Origin: Lentibacillus sediminis
Lineage (GTDB): Bacteria > Bacillota > Bacilli > Bacillales > Amphibacillaceae
Length of the DNA stretch: 64,000 nucleotides
Assembly: GCF_002763455.1 (NCBI RefSeq)
Contig: NZ_NIXK01000002.1
Span: 248,001-312,000 of the forward strand
Direction of reading: 5' to 3'
Shown: positions 20,288 through 28,039 of the stretch, in pieces
How positions within the stretch are numbered: the first letter of the stretch is position 1
Layout of the letters: each line of letters starts with the position of its first letter
Position numbers and translations under genes: made by a program
Notes under the pieces: generated by a model
Databases searched by the model: none
What the model was told of the DNA's origin: nothing
The model's input: the letters and a program-made list of their open reading frames with translations, nothing else

Positions 20288-20710
20288 TTACTTGCCAACG
20301 AGTACACTGTGCACCACTTTAATACACTGATCCATGATGACGGTGAAATCCCGCTCTTTCAAATAGTGATAGGCTTCTTCATTGCTGATCCCCAGCTGTG
20401 CCCAAAACACCCGGCAGTTTACAGCTGCTGCATCCTTTGCGACCTCAGGCAGATGCTCCGGCCGGCGGAAAACATTGATGATGTCCACTTCCTCCGGTAT
20501 ATCCTTTAGGGAAGGGTATGCTTTTTCTCCCAGAACCTCTCCATCTATCGTCGGGTTCACCGGAATAATCCGGTATCCGTTCTCTTGCATTACTTTGGAA
20601 ACTTGATGGGACGTTCGGTCCGGATTAGCGGAAAGCCCTACGACCGCAATGGTTTTCGCTGATTCGAGTATCTCCTTCATCTGTTCGTTGGACGGATTTT
20701 CCCAAGCCAT
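20288..20710 (-). CDS. yneT: CoA-binding domain protein YneT
   Basis: A 140-residue single-domain protein of the CoA_binding_2 family, a Rossmann-like fold related to the N-terminal domain of succinyl-CoA synthetases. Typical features are KTIAVVGLSANPDRTSHQVS, GYRIIPVNP, VDIINVFRRPEHLPEV and WAQLGISNEEAYHYL. No enzymatic activity is established for the family; a role as CoA-nucleotide binding protein is inferred. AAGGAGG precedes the ATG. In B. subtilis yneT lies between plsY and parE; here it lies beside parE but is separated from plsY by an ABC transporter. Confidence 0.88.
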   Translation of the reverse strand: MAWENPSNEQMKEILESAKTIAVVGLSANPDRTSHQVSKVMQENGYRIIPVNPTIDGEVLGEKAYPSLKDIPEEVDIINVFRRPEHLPEVAKDAAAVNCRVFWAQLGISNEEAYHYLKERDFTVIMDQCIKVVHSVLVGK

Positions 20711-20724
20711 TTTCAGTTCCTCCT

Positions 20725-22251
20725 TTAATTCTCAAGCAATCCTTCATTTATCAAATATTCCCGCGCCACTTCATTTGGTGTTCGTCCTTCATAATCGACT
20801 TGATAATTCATCTGGCGCATTTCCTGATCGGTTATTTTCCCTCCCAGCTGATTCAAAATACCCTCAAGCTCCGGATATTTTTCCAGGGTCTCTTCGCGCA
20901 TCAGCGGTGCCCCCTGATATGGAGGGAAAAGATTTTCCGGATCGTCCAGGGTAACCAGTCCCAGTTCTACCATGTAACTGTCTGTGGCATAAGCATCAAT
21001 CACATCCACCTCGCCGTTTGCCAGTGCTTGTTCACGGATGCCTGGCTCCATGGTGCGAATATTGTCGATGTCCAGGTTGTAAACTTCCTGCATGCCGACA
21101 TAGCCGTCATACCTGTTAGTGAATTCGAGCGTGAAACCTGCTGTAATTTCATCCTCTATCGGTTTGAGATCACCAATTTCTTCCAGATTGTACTCTTCGG
21201 CCATCTCTTGGGTCGTGGCTACCGCGTAGGTGTTGTTAAAAGCCATTGGCTGCAGGAATTCCATGTTATATTCCTCTTTCATTCCCTGCTTTGCCTGTTG
21301 ATACACTTCCTGACGGTCATTGCTTTCTGCCTGCTGATCCAGATGGGTAACAAGCGCTGTCCCGGTAAATTCCGGATAGATATCAATTTCTCCTCCCTGG
21401 AGAGCTTCAAAGACAAAAGCAGTTTTTCCAAGTCCCGGCTCCAATGCGACATTCAGGTCGCTTTCCTCTTCGATCAGCAATTTGTACATATTAATTAAAA
21501 TCGCTGGTTCGGAACCAAGTTTCCCCCCAATCACGAGATCAGTGCCTTTTGAAGGATTAACCATTAATGGGGCAGCGACAATTAAAATGGCAGCAAGCAT
21601 GAGCACAATAATTGATTTAAATCCGCTTTTGGCGGAGATTTTTTCAAATCCGCGTAAAATGATATCAAGGATGATAGCCAAAAGTGCTGCAGGAATGGCA
21701 CCTAGTATAATTAAATTGATATCAGCACCGCGGTCAATGCCAAGTAAAATCAGTTCACCTAAACCGCCAGCTCCGATCAGTGCAGCAATCGTAGTTGTCC
21801 CTACAATTAATACCATTGATGTGCGGATCCCCGCCATGATTACTGGCATGGCAATCGGCAATTCCACCTTGGTTAGCCGCTTAAAGGAGTTCATCCCCAT
21901 GGCAGTTGCCGCCTCTTTTAGTGGTGGACTGACTTCCTTTACACCTGTATACGTATTTCGGAGAATCGGCAACAGTCCATAAATTGTCAATGCTACAATC
22001 GCCGGTACTTTTCCTATCCCCAAAAACGGAATCAAAAATGCCAACACAGCAAGACTCGGAATTGTCTGCAGCACTGCTGATACACCGATGACCGGATCAG
22101 CCACACGCTGATATCTTGTTAGCAGCAGCCCGAGTGGTACCGAGATGATCACCGCAAATATCAAGGCAATCAGGGAGATTTGTAAATGCTCCCATGTTGT
22201 TTCCAGCAGCTGTCCCTGCCGCTGATCGAGAACGGAAAGAAACTCATTCAT
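20725..22251 (-). CDS. ABC transporter permease fused to substrate-binding protein (EgtU/BilEB-like, OpuC superfamily)
   Basis: A fusion of 508 residues. Residues 1-210 form a six-helix OpuC-type permease with the ATPase-coupling loop EAATAMGMNSFKRLTKVELPIAMP. A hydrophobic segment at about 212-230 leads to an external QAT-type (OpuAC) binding domain (about 235-508) starting DLVIGGKLGSEPAILINMY and containing GEIDIYPEFTGTA and FPPYQGAPLM. Relatives import choline, betaine, carnitine or, in the EgtUV/BilE branch, ergothioneine. The complete permease-SBP fusion plus a CBS-containing ATPase partner fits that last branch, but the substrate is inference. It overlaps the ATPase gene by 8 bp. Confidence 0.85.
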   Translation of the reverse strand: MNEFLSVLDQRQGQLLETTWEHLQISLIALIFAVIISVPLGLLLTRYQRVADPVIGVSAVLQTIPSLAVLAFLIPFLGIGKVPAIVALTIYGLLPILRNTYTGVKEVSPPLKEAATAMGMNSFKRLTKVELPIAMPVIMAGIRTSMVLIVGTTTIAALIGAGGLGELILLGIDRGADINLIILGAIPAALLAIILDIILRGFEKISAKSGFKSIIVLMLAAILIVAAPLMVNPSKGTDLVIGGKLGSEPAILINMYKLLIEEESDLNVALEPGLGKTAFVFEALQGGEIDIYPEFTGTALVTHLDQQAESNDRQEVYQQAKQGMKEEYNMEFLQPMAFNNTYAVATTQEMAEEYNLEEIGDLKPIEDEITAGFTLEFTNRYDGYVGMQEVYNLDIDNIRTMEPGIREQALANGEVDVIDAYATDSYMVELGLVTLDDPENLFPPYQGAPLMREETLEKYPELEGILNQLGGKITDQEMRQMNYQVDYEGRTPNEVAREYLINEGLLEN

Positions 22252-23314
22252 GGGTGATCACCCCGTTTTCCATCTTCGTGTTCTTTCTCAGAAACTCCAC
22301 AATATCCTTATAGGTAATCGTACCAATAAGTTTGCTCCCTTTGACAACTGGAAAAACATGCTGGTTACTGGCTTCTATAATCTCCGTTGCCTTATACAGG
22401 GTAGGATTATTATCCAATGTGGCAGCTGCGACAGAGTTTCCATTATTAATCGTTCCAGCGAAGGTATCTTCTTCCCCTGCCACAGCATAAAAACCGCTCT
22501 CTGGAATGTTCCCCTCATCATAGTCGGCTTTGGAGATGACATGGGTTCCGGTTCGGTCGGCAATAATATCCACCATGGTCTGCCATGGGGATTTTCGCTC
22601 ACCGATAAAGTCCTTTACAAATGAATTCTTTGGATGCAAAATCAGTTGCTGCGGCGTGTCAATCTGCACAGCCTCGCCATCCTTCATCAAACAGACTTTG
22701 TCACCCAGAGCCAATGCTTCATCCATGTCATGCGTTACAAACACAATCGTTTTTTGGATTTCCTTCTGCAGGTTTTGTATGTCTTTTTGCAGCTGCTCCC
22801 GGCTGATGGGATCCAGTGCACTGAATGGCTCGTCCATTAAAATAATATCCGGGTCTGCTGCAAGTGCCCGAATCACTCCGATACGCTGTTGCTGTCCGCC
22901 CGAAAGTTCTCCGGGCATCCGTTTGCGGTACTGATCAGGTTCAAGACCTACCATGTGAAGCAGCTCCTCGGTCCGCTCCCGAACCTTATTTTTCTTCCAT
23001 TTTTTCATTTCAGGAACAACCGAAACGTTCTCCTCAATGGTCATATGGGGAAATAAGGCAATCTGCTGCAGCACATAGCCGATATTCCAACGAAGTTCAT
23101 GCATTTTCAGATCATTAATCGGCTCATCGTTTATGTATATTGTGCCTGATGTGGGCTCGATCAGACGGTTAATCATTTTCAGACTCGTCGTTTTCCCGCA
23201 GCCGCTCGGACCAATCAAGGTGACAATTTCCCCTTTTTCCACCTTCAGCGAGAAGTTTTTTAACGCCTCGGTTCCGTCCGGATAAATTTTCGTTGCCTGG
23301 TTAAATTCAATCAT
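22244..23314 (-). CDS. ABC transporter ATPase with C-terminal CBS region (EgtV/BilEA/OpuCA-like)
   Basis: Energising subunit, 356 residues. Walker A is GPSGCGKTT at about 35-43, the Q-loop is LQQIALFP, the signature is LSGGQQQR, Walker B is IILMDEPFSALD and the switch His lies in VTHDMDEA. After about residue 240 a regulatory region follows whose last 60 residues (YKATEIIEASNQHVFPVVKGSKLIGTITYKDI, given here in outline) look like one CBS motif. CBS modules in OpuA-type importers sense ionic strength or nucleotides. GGAAGAGGC precedes the ATG. The two genes form a complete importer with the fused permease-receptor downstream. Confidence 0.88.
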   Translation of the reverse strand: MIEFNQATKIYPDGTEALKNFSLKVEKGEIVTLIGPSGCGKTTSLKMINRLIEPTSGTIYINDEPINDLKMHELRWNIGYVLQQIALFPHMTIEENVSVVPEMKKWKKNKVRERTEELLHMVGLEPDQYRKRMPGELSGGQQQRIGVIRALAADPDIILMDEPFSALDPISREQLQKDIQNLQKEIQKTIVFVTHDMDEALALGDKVCLMKDGEAVQIDTPQQLILHPKNSFVKDFIGERKSPWQTMVDIIADRTGTHVISKADYDEGNIPESGFYAVAGEEDTFAGTINNGNSVAAATLDNNPTLYKATEIIEASNQHVFPVVKGSKLIGTITYKDIVEFLRKNTKMENGVITHE

Positions 23315-23501
23315 CTGCCTCTTCCTTTTTCTTCTGATTATAGTCTGCTTTTTTTACCTTCCCGGTTTCTGGAGGTAGAAAACCTCATATAGACAGCAAA
23401 ATTGCCTGTTTATCGAAATAAAAGGTTCTTTCTGAGGGCACTTCATGCTAAAATAACAACAGATCATCTTTATCTAACTAATCGGGAAAGTAGGAAGCTT
23501 G

Positions 23502-24086
23502 ATGATGGAGTATATTTTATTTGCTATTATTGCATACATTCTTGGTTCTATACCTGTGGCATTGATCGTCGGCAAAGTCGGCTACCAGCTGGATATCCGT
23601 GAACATGGAAGCGGAAATCTCGGCGCCACGAATACATTTCGCGTGCTTGGCATGAAAGCGGGAATTATCGTCACACTAGGGGATATTTTAAAAGGAACTG
23701 CTGCTGTGCTGCTGCCGCTGTTGGGAGATGCGGAACTGAACCGTCTGGTTATCGGAATGTTTGCTGTCATCGGACATACCTACCCGCTTTTTGCCAGATT
23801 CAAAGGCGGTAAGGCGGTTGCTACTTCAGGAGGGATTATATTGGGCATAAACCCATTACTGTTCGTTATTGTGGTTGCCAGTTTTCTTCTGACGTTGTAC
23901 ATATCAAAATACGTCTCGCTCGCCTCTATGGTCACCGGAGTGGTAGCTGTTGCCGCTTCCCTTCTCTTTCGGGATACAGGGCTCCTGATTGTAACATCGA
24001 TTTTGGCGATATTTGTCTGTTACCGGCACAGGGAAAATATTAAACGGATTAAAAACAAGACAGAACCAAAAATTAAATGGATGTAA
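23502..24086 (+). CDS. plsY: Acyl-phosphate:glycerol-3-phosphate acyltransferase PlsY
   Basis: Integral membrane enzyme (194 residues, five predicted helices) that transfers the acyl group from acyl-phosphate to glycerol 3-phosphate, the first step of phospholipid synthesis. Conserved loops are [30 protein letters not shown] and a C-terminal [10 protein letters not shown]. The start could be either of two adjacent ATG codons (23502 or 23505); AGGAAG lies just upstream. It is divergent from the EgtUV-like pair and ends at a strong terminator, so folE2 downstream is likely a separate unit. Confidence 0.92.
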   Translation: MMEYILFAIIAYILGSIPVALIVGKVGYQLDIREHGSGNLGATNTFRVLGMKAGIIVTLGDILKGTAAVLLPLLGDAELNRLVIGMFAVIGHTYPLFARFKGGKAVATSGGIILGINPLLFVIVVASFLLTLYISKYVSLASMVTGVVAVAASLLFRDTGLLIVTSILAIFVCYRHRENIKRIKNKTEPKIKWM

Positions 24087-24106
24087 CACGCTTATGGGCT
24101 GCCTTA

Positions 24107-24148
24107 TCTGTACGGTTCAATAAATTGAATCCGTACAGATTTTTTTAG
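24107..24148 (+). terminator. Terminator between plsY and folE2
   Basis: A long stem, ATCTGTACGG plus TTCAA paired with TTGAA plus CCGTACAGAT, is followed by a T7 run. It ends plsY transcription. No Zur-box-like palindrome is seen in the short folE2 leader that follows. Confidence 0.88.
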
Positions 24149-24186
24149 TATACTGGATGAAGAGACAATCAGGAAAGGGGATTATT

Positions 24187-25119
24187 ATGGAAAAAACGAC
24201 AGCATTCCCGCAAAAGCAATTGCCGGACAAAGCGGCTCGACATAAATTATTCGGTTCTGTCACCCCACCGAAAAAAACAAAACCTGTTGAAAAAGCGGAT
24301 ATGGCAGACTTGCAGAATACAAGAAAAGATTTCTTATTTGATATCGATGCAGTAGGCGTAGCCAATGTCAAACATCCGATCACGGTAAACAGCCACCTGC
24401 ACCCAAAAACCCAGACGACGGTAGGAACCATCACTTTCACTTCCAGTCTGAAAAATACAAGCAAAGGCATCAATATGAGCCGGTTCACCCAGCAGCTGCA
24501 GGCATCCCATAAGGATGGATTCACTGCTGACATTTCCTCCTTAAAGCAGTTTACGAAGGTCTTAGCGGAAAGACTGAAACAAAATGATGCCACGATTACA
24601 GTTGCATTTCCCTGGTTCTATGAGAGAAAAGGTCCTGCTACTGGACAGGCAGGGATGAATCATGCAGATGTCACGCTAACTGTCACGTACGATAAAGAAG
24701 AGGGGTATGCCATAGAAGCCTCTCTCTCGGCATTGATTACGACTTTATGTCCATGTTCAAAAGAAATCAGCGAATACAGTGCGCATAACCAGCGGGGAAG
24801 CGTGAAGATAGAAGTATCGCTGGATGAGGTATTTGACGAACAGGAAATGGACTGGAAAGAACAGCTGCTCGAAGCGGCTGAAAGCAATGCCAGTGCAAGA
24901 ATTCATCCAGTACTGAAGCGTCCGGATGAGAAAATGGTAACCGAACAGGCTTATGAAAATCCCCGGTTTGTTGAGGACCTTGTGCGACTCGTTGCGGCAG
25001 ATTTATATGAAATGCCTTTTGTAAACAAATTCCATGTCCATTGCCAAAATGAGGAATCGATTCACATGCATGATGCCGTCGCCTCGATCCATTACGACAA
25101 GCGTAACGAACAGGAATAG
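24187..25119 (+). CDS. folE2: GTP cyclohydrolase IB
   Basis: Converts GTP to 7,8-dihydroneopterin triphosphate, the entry to folate (and queuosine) synthesis, using the COG1469 enzyme type that tolerates several metals instead of zinc-dependent FolE. Identifiable by [11 protein letters not shown], in which the Cys is the metal ligand, [23 protein letters not shown] (in outline) and the C-terminal [17 protein letters not shown]. The start at 24187 has AGGAAAGGGG at good distance; an earlier in-frame ATG lacks one. Length 310 is usual for the family. yidD and yneR follow closely and may share its transcript. Confidence 0.92.
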   Translation: MEKTTAFPQKQLPDKAARHKLFGSVTPPKKTKPVEKADMADLQNTRKDFLFDIDAVGVANVKHPITVNSHLHPKTQTTVGTITFTSSLKNTSKGINMSRFTQQLQASHKDGFTADISSLKQFTKVLAERLKQNDATITVAFPWFYERKGPATGQAGMNHADVTLTVTYDKEEGYAIEASLSALITTLCPCSKEISEYSAHNQRGSVKIEVSLDEVFDEQEMDWKEQLLEAAESNASARIHPVLKRPDEKMVTEQAYENPRFVEDLVRLVAADLYEMPFVNKFHVHCQNEESIHMHDAVASIHYDKRNEQE

Positions 25120-25129
25120 GGCAGGATTC

Positions 25130-25369
25130 ATGAAATATCTGCTGCTTGGACTTGTGCACTTTTACCGGAAAGCCATCAGTCCGTTTACCCCGGCCACCTG
25201 CCGGTTTTATCCCACCTGTTCAGAATATGCCGTGACTGCCCTAAGACGGTTTGGTGCAATCAAGGGCGGATACCTGGCATTAAAGCGGATTGGAAAGTGT
25301 CATCCGTTTCACCAGGGCGGGATAGACACGGTTCCGGATAAGCTACCCAGTAGAAACGAAAGGGATTAA
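25130..25369 (+). CDS. yidD: Membrane protein insertion efficiency factor YidD
   Basis: Short basic protein (79 residues) of the YidD/DUF37 family that assists YidC-mediated insertion at the inner face of the membrane. The hallmark [22 protein letters not shown] and the second motif [17 protein letters not shown] are complete. An amphipathic N-terminus ([15 protein letters not shown]) is present. It starts 10 bp after the folE2 stop, with an AGGGCAGG-type ribosome site overlapping that stop. In most bacteria yidD sits by rnpA-yidC; a separate location like this one is common in Bacillaceae. Confidence 0.92.
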   Translation: MKYLLLGLVHFYRKAISPFTPATCRFYPTCSEYAVTALRRFGAIKGGYLALKRIGKCHPFHQGGIDTVPDKLPSRNERD

Positions 25370-25382
25370 GGAGCGAACATCC

Positions 25383-25670
25383 ATGAATATACAAATCAGC
25401 AAAGAAGCTGCTAAATGGTACAGGAAAGAACTCGATATCACCGGGGATACGCATGTGCGTTTTTATGTCCGATACGGCGGTTTCGGCGGCAACATACCGG
25501 GATTTTCTCTTGGAGTTGGCCGGCGAGCACCGGAGGAGATTCATACGTCCACAACAGTAGAGGGCGTCACGTTTTTTATTGAACAGAATGATGCCTGGTA
25601 TTTCGAAGGGAAAGACTTGAAAATCAATCTAAACCATAAATTAGATGAGCCTGACCTGAAATACGTTTGA
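25383..25670 (+). CDS. yneR: HesB-like (IscA-fold) protein YneR
   Basis: A 95-residue protein of the HesB-like/COG4841 group: IscA fold without the three invariant cysteines that carry Fe-S clusters. Visible are the start MNIQISKEAAKWYRKEL and the glycine-rich YGGFGGNIPGFSLGV. Because the cysteines are absent, Fe-S scaffold activity is doubtful; no function is established. It ends at a symmetric terminator shared with the convergent yneQ. In B. subtilis yneR is next to yneQ and plsY; here folE2 and yidD are inserted between yneR and plsY. Confidence 0.85.
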   Translation: MNIQISKEAAKWYRKELDITGDTHVRFYVRYGGFGGNIPGFSLGVGRRAPEEIHTSTTVEGVTFFIEQNDAWYFEGKDLKINLNHKLDEPDLKYV

Positions 25671-25679
25671 TTTATTAAT

Positions 25680-25718
25680 AAAAACCCAAGATCCGAAACT
25701 GATGGATCTTGGGCTTTT
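25680..25718. terminator. Bidirectional terminator yneR / yneQ
   Basis: AAAACCCAAGATCC and GGATCTTGGGCTTTT form a long stem flanked by A and T tracts, so it can stop transcription from both sides. Confidence 0.88.
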
Positions 25719-25728
25719 TAATATTTTG

Positions 25729-26031
25729 TTACAGCAAATTAAATCGCTTGAGCTGCTCAAGCTGATTCTCCTGCTTGAGGATGTTCCGCTGTCTTTCTCC
25801 AAACAGATCAAAATGCGGATATGTCAGGTCAAAATGAATCCATTCTTCTCGAAGGCCGTACCGTTTCCCCCAGGCTTTCAATTTCTTTAGATCATTGCAG
25901 CCGACCTTGGTGACCGTGGTGCAACCGGGAAACCGCTCATCCAGCCAAAAATGGGTCAAAAAAGCAATATCTCCACCTTTTACTTTTTGCTTCCAGTCCT
26001 TTAATTCTTCCCTTTGCACGCCAAATGCCAT
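25729..26031 (-). CDS. yneQ: Conserved hypothetical protein YneQ
   Basis: A 100-residue cytoplasmic protein with no known function, conserved in Bacillaceae at this position after yneP. Recognisable stretches are the start MAFGVQREELKDWKQKV and FLTHFWLDERFPGC. It is rich in aromatic and charged residues and has no membrane segment. The ribosome-binding site GAAGGAG overlaps the yneP stop codon, so translation is coupled to yneP. Confidence 0.8.
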   Translation of the reverse strand: MAFGVQREELKDWKQKVKGGDIAFLTHFWLDERFPGCTTVTKVGCNDLKKLKAWGKRYGLREEWIHFDLTYPHFDLFGERQRNILKQENQLEQLKRFNLL

Positions 26032-26034
26032 GCT

Positions 26035-26457
26035 TTATTCTCCTTCAAGCTGTTCTATGTATTTTGCATGCCAGTCCGGGAAAGCCTTTCTGAGGGACTG
26101 TGGACGAAAACTGTCTTTTTTTACAATTACATGCTTGGTAGTGCCGCTGACAGCCACATTCCCTGCTTCACCGACAATTTGATAGGCGTAGACCGTGCGG
26201 ATGCCGTCATATTGTTCAAGCCAGGTTTCCACACGCACTTTTTCCCCGTATCGTATTGGCTGTTTAAATGACAGCTCAGCCTCCGTTACTGGGGATACGA
26301 CATTGTGCTCTTCCATTTTTGCATAATTCAAACCCAGATCTTCAATATATTTTGTTCGGCCAATTTCAAACCAAACCAGATAGTTTGCATGATAGACAAC
26401 ACCCATTTGGTCCGTTTCCTGATATCGCACCTCAATAGGAGTGATTACTTTTTTCAA
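26035..26457 (-). CDS. yneP: Acyl-CoA thioesterase, hotdog fold (YneP)
   Basis: YbgC/4HBT-type thioesterase of 140 residues. The active-site motif is VRYQETDQMGVVYHANYLVWFE, in which the Asp/Asn and the His-Ala-Asn segment are typical of hydrolysis of short or medium acyl-CoA. The start is placed at TTG 26457 because AAAGGAGG lies 8 nt upstream; a longer reading frame has no ribosome-binding site. It is coupled to yneQ downstream and preceded by the tlp terminator. Confidence 0.85.
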   Translation of the reverse strand: MKKVITPIEVRYQETDQMGVVYHANYLVWFEIGRTKYIEDLGLNYAKMEEHNVVSPVTEAELSFKQPIRYGEKVRVETWLEQYDGIRTVYAYQIVGEAGNVAVSGTTKHVIVKKDSFRPQSLRKAFPDWHAKYIEQLEGE

Positions 26458-26538
26458 TCCTGCTTCCTCCTTTGACTCTGCATTCAATTCTATCGTATCA
26501 TACAATCTGCCACGTATAGGAAGCAAACGCTCGAAAGC

Positions 26539-26569
26539 AAAAAGGCTCCCTGCCGCAGAGAGCCTTTTG
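26539..26569 (-). terminator. Terminator downstream of tlp
   Basis: AAAGGCTCTCTGC and GCAGGGAGCCTTT form a stem followed by TTTTGC on the minus strand. It separates the forespore gene tlp from the yneP-yneQ unit. Confidence 0.85.
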
Positions 26570-26570
26570 T

Positions 26571-26804
26571 TTAGTGATTCGGATGATCCTTATATTCGTC
26601 CTGGATTTCCTCACGCATGCCGTCAATAGCTTGTTCACGCCTTTTGTTTTTCTCGGCAATTTGCTGCTGTTCTTCCCCGGAAGAAAATTTCATCGTATCA
26701 TGCGCTTTTTCGATATTTTGAATGGTATCCTGCACCATTCCCTGGAGCTTTTCCACATTATCACTGCGGTCATCCAGCTTTGGCTGATTATCATGTTCTG
26801 GCAT
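26571..26804 (-). CDS. tlp: Small acid-soluble spore protein Tlp
   Basis: Minor small acid-soluble protein of the spore core, 77 residues, highly charged, without Cys or Trp. The family signature DDRSDNVEKLQGMVQDTIQN is present and is followed by a Glu/Lys-rich helical tail (KNKRREQAIDGMREEIQDE). It is synthesised in the forespore and degraded at germination. The gene has its own terminator and a candidate forespore promoter, so it is probably monocistronic, although it lies between housekeeping genes. Confidence 0.92.
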   Translation of the reverse strand: MPEHDNQPKLDDRSDNVEKLQGMVQDTIQNIEKAHDTMKFSSGEEQQQIAEKNKRREQAIDGMREEIQDEYKDHPNH

Positions 26805-26838
26805 CGGTATTCTCCTTTATTACTGAAAGTTCGTTGTT

Positions 26839-26868
26839 ATTTTATCAATAATGCAGAAGGGTTATTCA
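26839..26868 (-). promoter_or_regulatory. Candidate forespore (SigG/SigF-type) promoter of tlp
   Basis: Minus-strand TGAATA (26863-26868), 17 nt, ATAAAAT (26839-26845). The -35 is a good match to forespore sigma factors, while the -10 is only partial to CATNNTA. The position about 35 nt upstream of tlp fits. Confidence 0.35.
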
Positions 26869-26885
26869 GGGAAAAAATGCCATTT

Positions 26886-26928
26886 AAAAAGCCCCGTCCC
26901 GGCACCCGCACCAGAAAGAGGCTTTTTT
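26886..26928. terminator. Bidirectional terminator between fbpB-like gene and tlp
   Basis: TAAAAAGCC(CC) and G(AG)GGCTTTTTTA arms of about 10 bp with a GC-rich loop and flanking A/T tracts. On the minus strand it would end the yneN/fbpB-like transcript. Confidence 0.6.
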
Positions 26929-26964
26929 AATTGTTTAGGAAATTGAAAATCACTACGCTTTGTG

Positions 26965-27090
26965 GTTAATCAGAGCCAGGGTATGCCACGGCTAGCTCCA
27001 GCGACTAGTGGACTCCCCTCACTCCGTACGATAAGTCAACATCGGCTCAGTCCAGCCCATATGTCGCTAAACGGGCGCTTCCGCTTTTGT
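26965..27090. repeat. Putative dispersed intergenic element
   Basis: GC-richer stretch between the FbpB-like gene and tlp. On the minus strand it begins AAAAGCGGAAGCGCCCG and contains TTTAGCGACATATGG and GTCCACTAGTCGCTAG. The style (GCGGAAGCGCC followed by AGCGAC and a later AGTCGCT partner) resembles dispersed intergenic repeats I know from Bacillaceae genomes. There is no second copy in this window, so the repeat status is recollection, not something shown here. Confidence 0.3.
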
Positions 27091-27092
27091 TC

Positions 27093-27239
27093 TCATTTCA
27101 GATCTTTTTGTTTTGCTCGTTCGTTTCGTTTTTGTTCCAGATTTTGTTCGATTTTTTCCATTAGCAGTCGGTCTTCCTGGATCTGGCGGCGATTTTCCTG
27201 TACCAGTTCTTCAAATGTCAGCTTCTTTTTAAGCGCCAT
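27093..27239 (-). CDS. Small basic protein, FbpB family-like
   Basis: A 48-residue open frame with GAGGTGAG ahead of the ATG. The protein starts MALKKKLTFEELVQENRRQI and continues with an alternating Glu/Lys/Arg helix (MEKIEQNLEQKRNERAK). This is the pattern of FbpB-family small basic proteins. In B. subtilis FbpB is Fur-regulated and helps the sRNA FsrA spare iron, with aconitase among the targets. Aconitase is two genes away here. No Fur box is visible directly upstream; the gene lies 57 bp behind yneN and may be read from that transcript. A short palindrome overlaps its ribosome-binding site. Confidence 0.7.
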   Translation of the reverse strand: MALKKKLTFEELVQENRRQIQEDRLLMEKIEQNLEQKRNERAKQKDLK

Positions 27240-27247
27240 AGCAGCTC

Positions 27248-27264
27248 ACCTCTTTTTATAAAAG
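27248..27264 (-). promoter_or_regulatory. Palindrome covering the ribosome-binding site of the FbpB-like gene
   Basis: CTCTTTT-ATA-AAAAGAG (one central base of asymmetry) lies 8-24 nt before the ATG, and its 3' arm contains the first bases of the ribosome-binding site. It could mask initiation; function is inference. Confidence 0.3.
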
Positions 27265-27296
27265 AGTATCGCCACTAATCATTGTTTTTATAACAT

Positions 27297-27878
27297 TTAA
27301 TCGATTGAATTGATTGTTTCCTCCATAAACGCATAGGTCATCGGGCCGGTTTTTCTCGGTGCCTGAATACGCCCATCCGTACCAATGAAATATGTAGTCG
27401 GCACAGCTACCGATCCTCTGTACATTTCACTTACTTCCCCATCTTTATCCAGTAAAATAGGGTAGCTGTACCCGTATTCCTCCATATACTTATCCACGTC
27501 AGAAAGACTAGTCTCTGTATTTGTCAAATTCACTGCAAGGATTTCCACTTCATCTCCCCGCTCCCGGTAAAATTCCTGCATCTCCGGCATTTCTTCACGG
27601 CACGGTCCGCACCAGGTGGCCCAGAAGTTAAGGATGACTTTTTTTCCCTCCAGTTCAGAAAGCTGAATCGTTTCCCCGTCCCAGGTTTCCAGCTCGAAAT
27701 CCGGTGCCTTTGAACCAGGCTCCAGTCCGGCCGTTTCCTGAGGAGCAATCATTCCGCCTTCTGAATTGCTATTATTGGCCTCGTTGTCTTGATCGCTGCT
27801 GTTTTGTTCGATAAACTGTGATACGGCAATGCCTGCCAATACTAGCAAAAGCATGACCCCAAGTACTTTTTTTTGCAT
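27297..27878 (-). CDS. yneN: Membrane-anchored thiol-disulfide oxidoreductase, TlpA/ResA type (YneN)
   Basis: Thioredoxin-fold protein of 193 residues, tethered by an N-terminal helix (about 5-22). A low-complexity Asn/Ser/Glu linker precedes the catalytic domain. The active site is NFWATWCGPCREEM with C90 and C93, and cis-Pro is in SVAVPTTYFI. It faces the outside of the membrane and probably reduces or isomerises disulfides, for example in cytochrome c maturation, consistent with the ccd genes further along. The start at 27878 was chosen because GAAGGAG precedes it; the longer frame has no ribosome-binding site. Same position after aconitase as in B. subtilis. Confidence 0.88.
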   Translation of the reverse strand: MQKKVLGVMLLLVLAGIAVSQFIEQNSSDQDNEANNSNSEGGMIAPQETAGLEPGSKAPDFELETWDGETIQLSELEGKKVILNFWATWCGPCREEMPEMQEFYRERGDEVEILAVNLTNTETSLSDVDKYMEEYGYSYPILLDKDGEVSEMYRGSVAVPTTYFIGTDGRIQAPRKTGPMTYAFMEETINSID

Positions 27879-27988
27879 ACAGCCGCTCCTTCGCATCTGT
27901 CTTCCCATTCTTATGATATTTGCCGATGATGATTTTGTAAAGACAGTGCTTTCATGTTTCACCAAACGTTCATTTATCGGACGATAGA

Positions 27989-28027
27989 AAAAACCCTGTA
28001 CAAACCAGTAAAGTTCGTACAGGGTTT
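27989..28027 (-). terminator. Terminator downstream of aconitase
   Basis: AAACCCTGTAC (minus strand; plus 28017-28027) pairs with GTACAGGGTTT, followed by T residues. Strong intrinsic terminator 13 bp after the acnA stop. Confidence 0.88.
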
Positions 28028-28039
28028 AGACTCTCGGTC

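Noticed and set aside
22250-22934. Overlapping plus-strand frames opposite the ABC ATPase
   Set aside because: They are complementary-strand shadows of a conserved ATPase; composition and lack of start signals give no support.
24107-24186. Zur operator in front of folE2
   Set aside because: folE2 is often zinc-regulated, but the palindrome here is a transcription terminator with a T tract and does not fit the Zur box.
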